From positions 1 to 19,183 of the forward strand of contig JAOXYB010016265.1 of NCBI GenBank assembly GCA_028565635.1: a stretch of 19,183 bases of DNA, in the 5' to 3' direction. Origin of the DNA: Phoronis ovalis. Lineage: Eukaryota; Phoronida; Phoronidae. The notes below the pieces were generated by a model. The model ran no database searches. It was not told where the DNA came from and was given only the letters and a program-made list of their open reading frames with translations. The translations under genes were made by a program, and so were the position numbers. Positions 9,902 through 18,273 of the stretch are shown here, piece after piece. Numbering within the stretch: the first letter of the stretch is position 1; every line of letters begins with the position of its first letter.

Positions 9902-9951
9902 TTATTTGAAATTTGCTAGAATTTACTGAGAATTTTTTTTGTTCAGGGTAC

Positions 9952-10162
9952 CTGTACGATTCTCCGCGAGCTGTAAAGCAGCTTCTAGATGTCTAACTTG
10001 CTGTCTCAACGCGGCTATTTCTTGCTTGTTGTCTTCAGTGCTACATAATCCTTCAAAACTATAGGTACACCCCACATGGTTAGTTGAAGTCGACTGGCTA
10101 GAAACGGTTGGAATGAAGCCCGTGACAGCGCTCAAAATGAACAGAATTGTAGGTGTTAACAT
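9952..10162 (-). CDS. First coding exon of a secreted coiled-coil protein, short form
   Basis: Paralogue of the exon at 2656-3079: 56 of the first 69 residues are identical, and residues 18-41 are unchanged (signal cleavage region and the Cys32/Cys40 spacer). An in-frame ATG at 10234 would add 24 residues before the signal peptide. The start at 10162 is preferred because it matches the paralogue and begins the hydrophobic signal. After LQLAENR (63-69) the exon reaches a candidate donor ACAG|GTACCC, splitting Gly71 in phase 1, the same phase and Thr-Gly ending as the long form. The coiled coil is thus only about 25 residues, with one glycosylation sequon (Asn68). Without splicing the frame ends at 9923. 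It may be a functional short variant or a truncated copy. The C-terminal domain is not visible. Confidence 0.6.
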
Positions 10163-10280
10163 TTTGATCTCACTCGTTGTGTATAACCTGCGTTTACAGT
10201 TCAAAGCTATAATTGTTGTGACTTCGCTGTGCAATGATTTATTTCCTTGTGATATTCACTCAGGTGATAAATACATTTAA
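10163..10280 (-). promoter_or_regulatory. Conserved 5' flank of the short coiled-coil exon
   Basis: Matches the flank of the 3079 exon across TGAGATCAAA next to the ATG, GTAAACGC, TTATAGCTT, TGCACAGCGAAGTCACAAC, CACAAGGAAA and TCACCTGA. Similarity stops a little beyond AAATGTATTT, so the duplication took the exon together with roughly 120 bp of upstream DNA. No experimental transcription start is available. Confidence 0.5.
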
Positions 10281-10874
10281 GACCAATTATTTATAATAAC
10301 AAGGTGTGTAACTGCAGGGCATTGACATTTTCCCTAAATATGTATATTGATACCGTTTATGACCTATAGATGGCATTTCAGTTTTACCTTACCCTGTATT
10401 TCATATTGACTTTGTTTTGTTGGTTGACATATGCCTGTCTTCCCTCATCCAGGAGTTGATCATTTACATATCGTTAGCTTCTATTGTTATGTGCCTAGTA
10501 GCTGTGCATTCAGCCTATCCCTTGTGCTGTGATTAAGGGTTTTCTTGGTGAGCTTGATTATACTAGTTGGTCATTAGAAAGCAGTATTTCATAGAGTATA
10601 GATGGGTTTCTACTTGAATGTGGGAATATTTTGATGTAAGTTTTGACTGAACCTTTATTTCTTGAGTAACTAGTTTTTGCCATAATATTGGTTCATTTGA
10701 GCAGGTTTATTTGCATTTTCGCCTACATTTTAGAGGCATTTACTTCATTTTCTAATGCTGCATTTTAGATACATTTACTACTTGACTAAAGGTGCACTAT
10801 AACGTTTGAATTTCATAAGACACATTTTTGACATGTTTGTAAACTTTTACTACTAGTCCTTATTTTCTTTATAG
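10281..10874. other. No gene; weak short duplication
   Basis: AT-rich sequence with a loose doubling at about 10725-10782 (ACATTTTAGAGGCATTTACT against GCATTTTAGATACATTTACT). Its right end, TCCTTATTTTCTTTATAG at 10857-10874, looks like a polypyrimidine tract and splice acceptor for the candidate exon that follows. Confidence 0.4.
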
Positions 10875-11094
10875 ATTACCAAACAAAGACAACGAAACAA
10901 TAAACGTGTTAAAGAACGACAATCTTTGTTTGCGTCATACCAAATCCCCTGAAACCGATATTCCTTATTTTTTGCATGAGGTTAGTATGCGACCCAACAT
11001 TGAAAAACATAATACAGTACAGTGTTCTGATCAAAATTGTTTTCCTGATCCAGGAGAGATAATTACTAATTTCGGCATAGGAAACATACATTAG
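10875..11094 (+). CDS. Candidate 3'-terminal coding exon, unknown protein
   Basis: A pyrimidine-rich tract ending in TTTCTTTATAG is followed by an open frame of about 72 codons, ending at TAG 11092-11094. The peptide is hydrophilic and balanced in composition (for example KNDNLCLRH, SPETDIPYFLHE, CSDQNCFPDPGE), unlike the Ile/Tyr/Lys/Phe-rich chance frames nearby. It contains three cysteines. There is no ATG near its start, so if real it is an internal-to-terminal exon entered through the acceptor, with one base completing a split codon. No family was recognised and no upstream exon was found. It might instead be a chance frame. Confidence 0.28.
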
Positions 11095-11861
11095 AGGCTG
11101 AAATAAGAGATAATTATAATGTATAGCATTATATCTAAACATAAGGAAAGTTTTGATTAATGTCACTTGACAGTTTTCAAGAATTATATAATGTTAATTA
11201 ATCAATTCTGTTTAATTACAGGGTAAAACTTCTACCACTGTTTCATTGTTTTGTAGTGGTGAGATAAATACCCCATAGACCATTTTTGAGGATTCTACAA
11301 TTTGCGCATATTCAACAACTCATTTTTCAGAAGTTTCTTGTTTTTTCATAAAAAGGTCATTTGCATATGCTTCATCTTACTTTCTTGTAGCATTGCCATT
11401 GCCATTGTGTGGAACTCTTAACACTTTTTTTATAATCGAGCATCACTTTTTCGCCGCACATTGGATTTTGCTCTAAATGACCCTTGTTAGCAAAATAAAT
11501 TAAATACTACCACGTCACTGCATACTTTTGAGCATAAAACGTAGTTTAATCATGATAACTTGGATTTAAAGATATTTTCAATTTAACTTCTAGGTAAAAT
11601 ATGAAACATAATAATTTTTTTAACAATTTCTTATCAATGTTATTGCAGACTGTGCTCCAGAGGAACACATCTCCAAAACCCTGCATTCCATCACTAGATT
11701 GTGTAAAGAATGTATAATCCATGGCTATAGTTTATCAAGTTAGAATACATGAAAAACATGTTTAGCTACATGTACAAATACCTGAAGAAGCAATCTAAAC
11801 TCCTTGAGAGATGGTTTCAGAAATTGACACAGTACGAAAAATTGAATATTATTACTGAGTG
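11095..11861. other. No gene recognised
   Basis: AT-rich sequence. Contains a triple ATTGCC microrepeat near 11394-11411 and an AATAAA near 11493 that could serve as a polyadenylation signal for the upstream candidate exon, though such strings are frequent here by chance. Confidence 0.4.
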
Positions 11862-11970
11862 ATGTTTTGTATTGAATTTTGTAGTTATTTACCTCTACAA
11901 CCCTTCCATAATGGTAATTAATATGTTCATTTTCTGATATAATTATTATTCATTATTCAATACAAAACAT
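11862..11970. repeat. Inverted repeat with 16-bp perfect arms
   Basis: ATGTTTTGTATTGAAT at 11862-11877 is the exact inverse complement of 11955-11970, enclosing a 77-bp AT-rich centre. Outside the arms, GTAG and CTAC-type strings are not in matching register. It could be a small MITE remnant or a cruciform-forming sequence. No target-site duplication is obvious. Confidence 0.65.
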
Positions 11971-12224
11971 ACCTACAGAAATGCTAAAAAATTAAGAATA
12001 TATAACCCCAGTATATAACAAGTTCAACTGTCAACACTGAAGCACACAGCTTTGCTTAAAATACACCTCAGCAGATCAACCGAAGCGATTACCAACTACC
12101 AATAGACAACGTTGATGGGCTGATCGCCATCATCCAAAAGTAAGGCCTTAAAATATATGTATAATACAGGAGATACCATCATCGTTAGTCGCATGAGAAT
12201 TGGTGATGGTTTAGTTTTAACACT

Positions 12225-12412
12225 GTTTAAAAAATATTCTTGTTATTGTTTTTTATTTCGAAATCTCTAGTAAACCCAGTATAATCATACCTTCTAGAGA
12301 AATAACTCATATTATAAGTAACCAAAACAGCTTTTGGCGAATTCGAACATGCGCTAATGGTATCTGAAAACAATGAAAAGTCGAGTGCATTAACCACTAA
12401 GCCACGAAGGCT
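12225..12412 (-). mobile_element. tRNA-derived SINE-like unit
   Basis: On the minus strand the unit opens GCCTTCGTGGCTTAGTGG, with an A-box match (TGGCTTAGTGGTTA). About 45 bases later it has a B-box match (TGTTCGAATTC), the two internal RNA polymerase III promoter elements of a tRNA. The head does not fold as an intact tRNA, because the 3' acceptor strand does not pair well with GCCTTCG. A further 110 bp lead to an A-rich end (AATAAAAAACAATAACAAG). This layout is that of a tRNA-derived SINE and not of a working tRNA gene. The 3' edge is approximate and no target-site duplication was found. Confidence 0.6.
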
Positions 12413-12471
12413 TGAGATGCTGATTGATTTGCTATCCCTTTTGTCACATAACTGCACTAATAATTAAAATG

Positions 12472-12511
12472 CTAACTCTACCCTAACCCTAGCCTTAATC
12501 CTACCCTAAAT
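12472..12511. repeat. Short degenerate telomere-like CCCTAA run
   Basis: CTAACTCTACCCTAACCCTAG followed by CTTAATCCTACCCTAAAT gives imperfect copies of CCCTAA, the animal telomere repeat read on the C strand. It is too short and degenerate to be a telomere. Such stretches can mark old repair or transposon ends, or arise by chance. Confidence 0.35.
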
Positions 12512-12854
12512 ATAATAGTGAAGCATATATCTGAACTTAGGTACAGTAGCAGATATCTGAACCTATAAGTACAGGGAGCAAATATTATAGTATTATTGCC
12601 TTAGAATATATTCTGTACGTACAGCATAGAAGCATTGCAGAAGATACAACCAACCATACTTATTGCATATGGAGTAGAAAGCATCATCCTTATTTATCGA
12701 GTGATGGAATTCGCACCAGGTGAACAGATATATCCAGTTTGTATGAAAACCATTCTCTTGATACATTACACATATGAATAAATTTGGTTACTCTCCTTAA
12801 ACAAGTACATGTAGTCAGTGATTTTCTTGACAATACTTTTCGTCATAGGTGTAC
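12512..12854. other. No gene recognised
   Basis: AT-rich sequence with a loose doubling of CATATATCTGAACTTAGGTACAG and CAGATATCTGAACCTATAAGTACAG type strings (about 12523-12574). No coding frame or RNA gene was recognised. Confidence 0.4.
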
Positions 12855-12963
12855 TGAAAATGCGAGTCCGTCTATTACACAGTGTCCGGGACTCACATTT
12901 TCAAAGCGGACGCTAGGTTACAGATACTGGGCGTACGTAGGACGCCCAGTATCTGAAACCTAG
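12855..12963. repeat. Two adjacent strong hairpins
   Basis: Hairpin 1 pairs TGAAAATGCGAGTCC (12855-12869) with GGACTCACATTTTCA (12889-12903), one mismatch in 15. Hairpin 2 pairs the 22 bases at 12913-12934 with 12942-12963, one mismatch and a 7-base loop (ACGTAGG). Its arms contain CAGATACTGGGCGT and ACGCCCAGTATCTG. Both are GC-richer than the surroundings. A further copy of the hairpin-1 arm, in direct orientation, lies at 12988-13001 (GGACTCTTGTTTTC). A MITE remnant or a hairpin RNA locus are both possible. Confidence 0.8.
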
Positions 12964-13282
12964 TGCCCTAGGACGCCAGAAAAGATGGGACTCTTGTTTT
13001 CTTTACACCGGCATCATTTAGTTATACATAAACAAAATGTTTAATCTGATTTTGCATTCATTGTTCATATTTAATTATATTGCTATATAAGTATGGAACA
13101 AAATACGCGGTTATAGCAACATAGTAGCTAAAACGCACGTAAACGACGGGTAGTATATGGAGTAGTTGGTGATTATCTTTCCATGTTTCCGACAATTTAA
13201 AGGATTAACTGTTCACTAATGAGGCACATACTTTCTATTTCTTATTTTCTGTAATTTCTTAGGAACAAACAAATACATTGAG
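12964..13282. other. No gene recognised
   Basis: Apart from the diverged hairpin-arm copy at 12988-13001, nothing structured was recognised in this AT-rich spacer between two inverted-repeat structures. Confidence 0.4.
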
Positions 13283-13437
13283 GTGAATAGGCAGTTTCGA
13301 GTTCATTATGGAGATATAACGGCTTGTAAAGTTATATAATGGGTGAGACCTTACAATGTAGGTCGAACCCATCATAACTTTTCAATCAGTCCAGATCCGT
13401 TTGATCTCTATAATGAAGAAAAACTGTTTATCTATTA
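13283..13437. repeat. 155-bp imperfect palindrome, MITE-like
   Basis: The two halves are inverse complements of each other with indels. Outer blocks pair as GAATAG, CAGTTT and TTCATTATGGAGAT against ATCTCTATAATGAA, AAACTG and CTATTA. Middle blocks pair as AAAGTTATATAATGGGT against AACCCATCATAACTTTT. The centre is GACCTTACAATGTAGGTC. A near-complete palindrome of this size could be a MITE or a cruciform. No target-site duplication was identified. Confidence 0.65.
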
Positions 13438-13894
13438 ATATCTACATTAGACCCAGTCTGAACACATCTACCCGTTAGTGTGTTGTGCCGTCTCAACTAG
13501 CATCTGGGCTTAACCACAGATAACATTTGTTTGTTATCTCGAAAGAGCAGAGGATATAACGATAACCCCTTTATTTATATATAAAGTGCTAACGAAAGTG
13601 TTGGCACCAATCACATTACAAGTCATAATAATGGCTATAACGGTGAACTAAGCCGGCAGCTTGTGCAATAGGTCAAACACATGCAGAGAGAAAAGCTTAT
13701 CTCGATTGGGCAAAAGTTTAATGAAGAAATATAACGACAATTGACTGTGGGTAAGCCTAGACGTTAGTTGGGAAGGCACGGAACACTAACTGATTGATTT
13801 AGCCTGTATTAGACCACATGATTAAATTTCTTACCAGAATACATGAATTTATTTGTATGCTGTAATCTTCCTAATTCAACAAAAGCAGATTTCC
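13438..13894. other. No gene; recurring ATATAACG strings
   Basis: No coding region. The string ATATAACG or CTATAACG occurs near 13553, 13635 and 13728, and also inside the palindrome near 13315, which may mean a diverged low-copy repeat. The open frame at 13843-14025 runs into the foldback arm and is not a gene. Confidence 0.4.
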
Positions 13895-13899
13895 TTGTT
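13895..13899. repeat. Left target-site duplication TTGTT
   Basis: The five bases TTGTT directly precede the left end CAGGCCTACC of the foldback element and recur directly after its right end at 15232-15236. Confidence 0.6.
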
Positions 13900-14135
13900 C
13901 AGGCCTACCTAACCAGCGTAGACTCGAACCGTCAATCCGCATTTGCGGACCTGTTTCCTACCATTCGAACTCATTTTCCGGGTTTCGCACCAAAATTCCT
14001 GCTACTCAAACCGTCATTTCCGTAGACTCGCATAAGTTGCTGGGAACTCGCACAGATTTCCGTAGACTCGGACAATTTCCTACGATTTATAAATAATACA
14101 TACGGGCTTTCTCTGTTACGGAAACTGGTGAATAT
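13900..14135 (+). repeat. Left arm of the foldback element
   Basis: Begins CAGGCCTACCTAACC. TTTCCGTAGACTCG occurs at 14017-14030 and 14057-14070, and GCGTAGACTCG at 13916-13926. The match to the right arm is strong to about 14075 and weaker to GGAAACTGGTGAAT near 14133. Confidence 0.85.
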
Positions 14136-15007
14136 CCTTTGTATTTACCATCAGTTTGACACTGACGGGTCTTATGCGGAACAATAGTAACAAAAGGGGC
14201 GTGGCTTTCTCACGGTTTCAAAAAGCTTTATGGTGCTCTATAGTTATAAGGGGCATATAAAATTGGGCCAAAACTAACTGTTTTATTTACGCTGTTAACT
14301 GAACTGATCATAATAAAGACAATTATTTGAAGACTTAATTGAGCACAACAGCCCCGTACAATAGTATGGTTTTGCCCCATTTACTACATTGATACACTTT
14401 ACTTTGAACTGGCCCTATAGAGACGTAGATTGTCAATCATATTAGGTAGATTGTACTTAAGCATACTTACTTCAAACAATAATTATTTTTAATTGCATCA
14501 TGGTCAATGATGCATTGCACTCATACTATGGAGAAACGTATTTTAACTTTCAAAATGTTTGTAACGGTTGTGTACGTGTTGTATATTGGGAATTCACCTT
14601 TGTCCTAGTGACGACGGATTAAATGTATGAACATTACTTGGATAGTACATGACATGAAACAACATGAATCCCCGGCGAAAGAAACCAATTGAAATCTTAA
14701 GAAAATAATCATATAATATGACTGTAATAATATGTTTCTTTTCTTGCAAGATATCTTTGACATATGGTGAAATATTAAATACGGAAGTGTAAACATTTTT
14801 ATAACCTGGTACGGTGAATGACCTGTACATATGAAGATATTTAAGCTAAAATATTGAACTCCGCGTGCAATTTCTAATGTTTAGTTAAGATTATAATGCA
14901 CTCCCGACGGGACTCCGAGTAACAAACCCGGGCTAAGAAGGCGACCGGAGTAAAGTTCGATCTGGTTTGCAATTGGATTTTGTATTACGAGACCGAGTTC
15001 ACAGACA

Positions 15008-15231
15008 TACATTCGTCAGTTTCCGCGGTATTTATTATTTCCGAACGGTATGAAAGTGTCCGAGTCTACGGAAATATATGCGAGTTCCCGGCAACTTACG
15101 CGAGTCTACGGAAATGACGGTTCGAGTAGCAGGAATTTTGGTGCAAAACCCGGAAAATGGGTTCGAATGGTAGGAAACAGGCCCGCGAATGTGGATTGAC
15201 GGTTCGAGTCTACGCAGGTTAGGTAGGCCTG
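15008..15231 (-). repeat. Right arm of the foldback element
   Basis: Inverse complement of the left arm. CGAGTCTACGGAAAT occurs at 15061-15075 and 15101-15115 and CGAGTCTACGC at 15205-15215, mirroring the 40-bp spacing on the left. It ends GGTTAGGTAGGCCTG. Confidence 0.85.
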
Positions 15232-15236
15232 TTGTT
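15232..15236. repeat. Right target-site duplication TTGTT
   Basis: TTGTT directly follows the right end of the foldback element and matches 13895-13899. Confidence 0.6.
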
Positions 15237-15307
15237 GTATCATAAACTTGTAATATCTAATTTTTAGATTAAGTGTGAAAGTTTTTCACAACACTATATA
15301 ACAAAAT

Positions 15308-15386
15308 TAGTCCTGGTTCAAGACGTTCTGCACCAGCTCTTGATATCTAGTCCTGGTTCATGATGTTCTGCACTAGCTTTTGATAA
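15308..15386. repeat. Tandem duplication, two units of 40 bp
   Basis: TAGTCCTGGTTCA begins at 15308 and 15348. Both units continue with GTTCTGCAC, AGCT and TTGATA, differing at a few positions. It lies about 70 bp outside the right end of the foldback element. Confidence 0.85.
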
Positions 15387-16821
15387 TCAACTTGCCAGCT
15401 GTGCGAACAGCCATGGAATCTTACATAGACAATTTCTGTATATTTCTTATCAATATATTTACATTTACAAAAGTTACAGTAGGTACTAAATAATATTAGA
15501 GTATAAGTGCATAAGGCATTGAATCACTTGGCACGTTAACATTTCGTTGGTTTCAAATGCATAGCACTTTATATATAAAAGTGAGAAAAAAGTATTGTAA
15601 AATTGAGAAAAATATTGCACTTTCGGAACATTTTATGAAATATAACACTATGATTTTTAAATGCTTGGCACGGCATTCAACCGCAATGGTGTCACTACGT
15701 CATTTACATTGATTTTCACTGAGTTTTAACTATCTTACTTGAAGATTTTTGCTTTCTTAACTTGATAATAACGAACTGAGACCATCGTAGTATTGCTCTA
15801 TCAATAACTTAATCGTACTGATGAGTTTTTATTAAATTTGAAAGACGATAGTTTTTGAATAGGAAAGTTTTAGGACCAATACCTATTATTAGGATTATGC
15901 GATCACCTGACAAGTTGGTGCCTCACTGTTTAGTCATATCCTAAGATAACTTTCCATTTGATATGTTATTAATGACTGGTCATTAATTATTGGTAAGTGA
16001 TTTTCAGTTAATGTTTTACGTTTCTTTTTCAAATTTTGCACTCAAGGCATGATCTATAAAGTGTACTAGATGCTAGATTACATTTAATAGGACCATAAGC
16101 ACCCCCCTAAGAATATCTGATAATCAGCTCTTTATTTGCCTGTACATTAGAAAATGGACAGTTGCTTCTTTGATTACAATCGCTTTTTTTAAATCCGGCG
16201 CTTAAGTTTAGTCAAGACAGATAATTTTAATAAACAATATTATCTAATGGTCTAAGGAAACACTTCAAAACAGTATGTAATGTTTTTCGGTAGTAGTTTT
16301 ATGTTTTCTCAAATTAGAATGTCAATTTTGTATAACAGAAAGGACTTGGGGATAATTATTTTATTTGTCTTACTACTCTTTCATGGTAAACATTAGGAAT
16401 ACTTTGCTTGGAACAGCGTCGATAGACATTCATCACTTGATCTCTGATAATGACTTTACGACTATAAACAGTTAAAATGTCAAATATCAAACGGAACAAT
16501 ATATTTGTTCAAGTAAACCAAAATTGCCACTTAATGCCGGAGAGCACTGTACTTGTTTTCCGGGTATATGGCTGTTTTCTATCATTGGGGAATGTTGTAC
16601 CATTTAAAGGACTTTAGTTATAGAAATTTATTTAAACAGCAATTATGACGAAAACCGATCTATCATCTCATACTTTAAGAATTGTACGACTACGTAAACT
16701 ATGATCTGAAATCCTTTCACTGTACAAAACTAAAGATGACTGTAACGTACATTTGTTACAGTGTACGTCTGCATATAGAATACATCATTATACCAAGGAT
16801 TTTAAATTAACTTAAAATAAG
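15387..16821. other. No gene; small palindromes only
   Basis: AT-rich sequence. Contains ATTAATGACTGGTCATTAAT near 15966-15985 (9-bp arms) and ACTGTAAC paired with GTTACAGT near 16739-16762. If the FReD exon at 16822-16991 were part of a live gene, its following exons should lie here on the minus strand, but none was recognised. Confidence 0.45.
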
Positions 16822-16991
16822 TTTATAATCATCTACAGTTCCTGAATGACTGCCAAGTGTAAGTCGACATTTGTCATTTTCATAGAGATGGCAAATTCTT
16901 GATAAATGGCATACTTTTGTACACTTTTCAAGTTCTCAAGATCAACACGTAATGTGTAGTTATTGACAGCAGTCATCTGGTGAAGCTTATC
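16822..16991 (-). pseudogene. Fibrinogen-related domain (FReD) exon, frameshifted
   Basis: The minus strand reads DKLHQMTAVNNYTLRVDLEN, then KYAIYQEFAIS and LHL. This matches the middle of the fibrinogen C-terminal domain (pattern DKIHxLT, YxLRVDLED, YAxYxxFxV, YxLxxGxYSGTAGD). The frame open from 17147 then shifts: after LHL the continuation SHSGTVDDYK lies in the next frame, as if one G had been lost from a TTGGGC near 16852-16855, and the original frame stops at 16833. The codons before DKLH give YMYLFY where the family has EFWLGN, so the exon edge is decayed or lies just there. FReD proteins are secreted lectin-like recognition proteins, much expanded in molluscs. No flanking FReD exons were found. 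A sequencing error could mimic the frameshift. Confidence 0.75.
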
Positions 16992-16999
16992 ATAAAATA

Positions 17000-18180
17000 A
17001 GTACATATATAACACTAATATCAATACCTTTGATTTCAATCCGGTACATTGAAATGCATTAATTATTTGAATCATTATATCATCGTATTGGGACCATTGC
17101 ATTGGTTTGTTAAATGCGAGCAGCGAACATTGTCTTTTGGCGACCATTTTATTTTTTGCTTTGTTTCCTAATTTTGGTAACTATTTTGTTTTGACAACGT
17201 TTTTTCGTTATTCCAAACGGTTTTTTTATTGTTAATTTTTCTTGTTAAGTGCGAGCAGTGAGCATTGCCGATATTCAAGTGGGAGCATTGTACCTTGGGG
17301 GTACCCCCTACCCTCCCTCAACTAGTTTATTACAAATATATGTGGAGCTCTACCAGTGCTTGCACTTTAACTACCGAAAATGCAAGGTTTGCACCATTAT
17401 TATTCATGAGTTGAACTTTAGGAAATATCAAAAATCAAAGAGCTATATGTTTAGAAGTAAAAGATATCGAAGAATCTAAAGTTGCTGTCACGCCTAAAAT
17501 GCTTCGAGGGTTTTTACTAGTTACGCTTAGCTGCCAATCTGAGATAAAAATATTAATTAATTCTGCCATGACATTGCGTTTTATCGTTCAAATTCGAGAT
17601 TCTAATATAATTTGCCAATAATATGATACAGATATAATCTTACGAATATATTTGACATTAAATATTTCCTAAAATGTATCAGTATAAGAAATAGTGTCTG
17701 TGTTATCTAGTTCATCATACACAATTGAAAATGTGTGAGCATTTCATTTCGTCTTTAATAAGGGTACATAAACATAATAAAAGCCCATGGTGCAGGCAAA
17801 ATATACGGGCTAATTATAGTAAGGCGGCCAATGTTCATAGTTCTGACGATGTAAAAATTACTATAAAACAACAAGTTGAAGTAGAATAACAAACACGATT
17901 TAATATATGTAAATAAACGATCTTAGAAAGTATACTAGATATTTTTTATGTAAAAATAAACATTAAAAATGCTATACAGTAGAGCACAAATGATGTGAAG
18001 GTCTGAATAACTTCCTAACAAAAAACTTTGTCCATGCCTTTTGTATTTGGATTTATTAATAAGTATACAATTAAACGGGAGTGACGAAATAATTAATCAG
18101 CACAACTACGCAAAATATATTTATATCGACTGATGACACATGTGAGAGTGGCTGGATTGCTGATATATAATTACGAGAAC
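17000..18180. other. No gene recognised
   Basis: AT-rich sequence. GCGAGCAGCGAACATTG at 17116-17132 recurs as GCGAGCAGTGAGCATTG at 17251-17267 in the same orientation. The open frame at 17249-17479 (plus) has no ATG start and no family character. The last few hundred bases may include the 5' untranslated region of the LINE that follows. Confidence 0.4.
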
Positions 18181-18273
18181 GAGACTATGAGTGTCATGTC
18201 CGTTTTCTTTTTTCTCTACAATTATTGTGCCAATATTTGCCTATTGTCAAGTTGTGGACTGTAGTTGAGCGAA

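Larger units (their letters stand above)
13900..15231. mobile_element. 1332-bp foldback DNA element with long inverted repeats
   Basis: The ends are CAGGCCTACCTAACC and GGTTAGGTAGGCCTG, and the element is flanked by TTGTT on both sides. The arms (about 13900-14135 and 15008-15231) are inverse complements over some 225 bp with only scattered differences. The roughly 870-bp centre (14136-15007) has no supported open frame, so the element is non-autonomous and must have been mobilised by a transposase supplied elsewhere. A 5-bp target duplication does not by itself fix a superfamily. Each arm carries three copies of GTAGACTCG, two of them 40 bp apart, which could be transposase-binding repeats. 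The good arm match suggests fairly recent insertion or arm homogenisation. Confidence 0.85.

Noticed and set aside
13360-13370. GGTTCGACCT on the minus strand as a tRNA B box
   Set aside because: It lies at the centre of a palindrome and no A box precedes it.
14594-14830. Open frames inside the foldback centre as a transposase
   Set aside because: They are under 80 codons, overlap in two frames, and have no catalytic pattern.
15200-15212. GGTTCGAGTCT in the foldback arm as a tRNA B box
   Set aside because: There is no A box at a suitable distance and the motif is part of the repeated GTAGACTCG pattern of the arm.
16992-17147. Upstream 52 codons of the frame containing the FReD segment
   Set aside because: They do not match the fibrinogen domain and include AT-rich, probably intronic sequence, so they were left out of the exon call.
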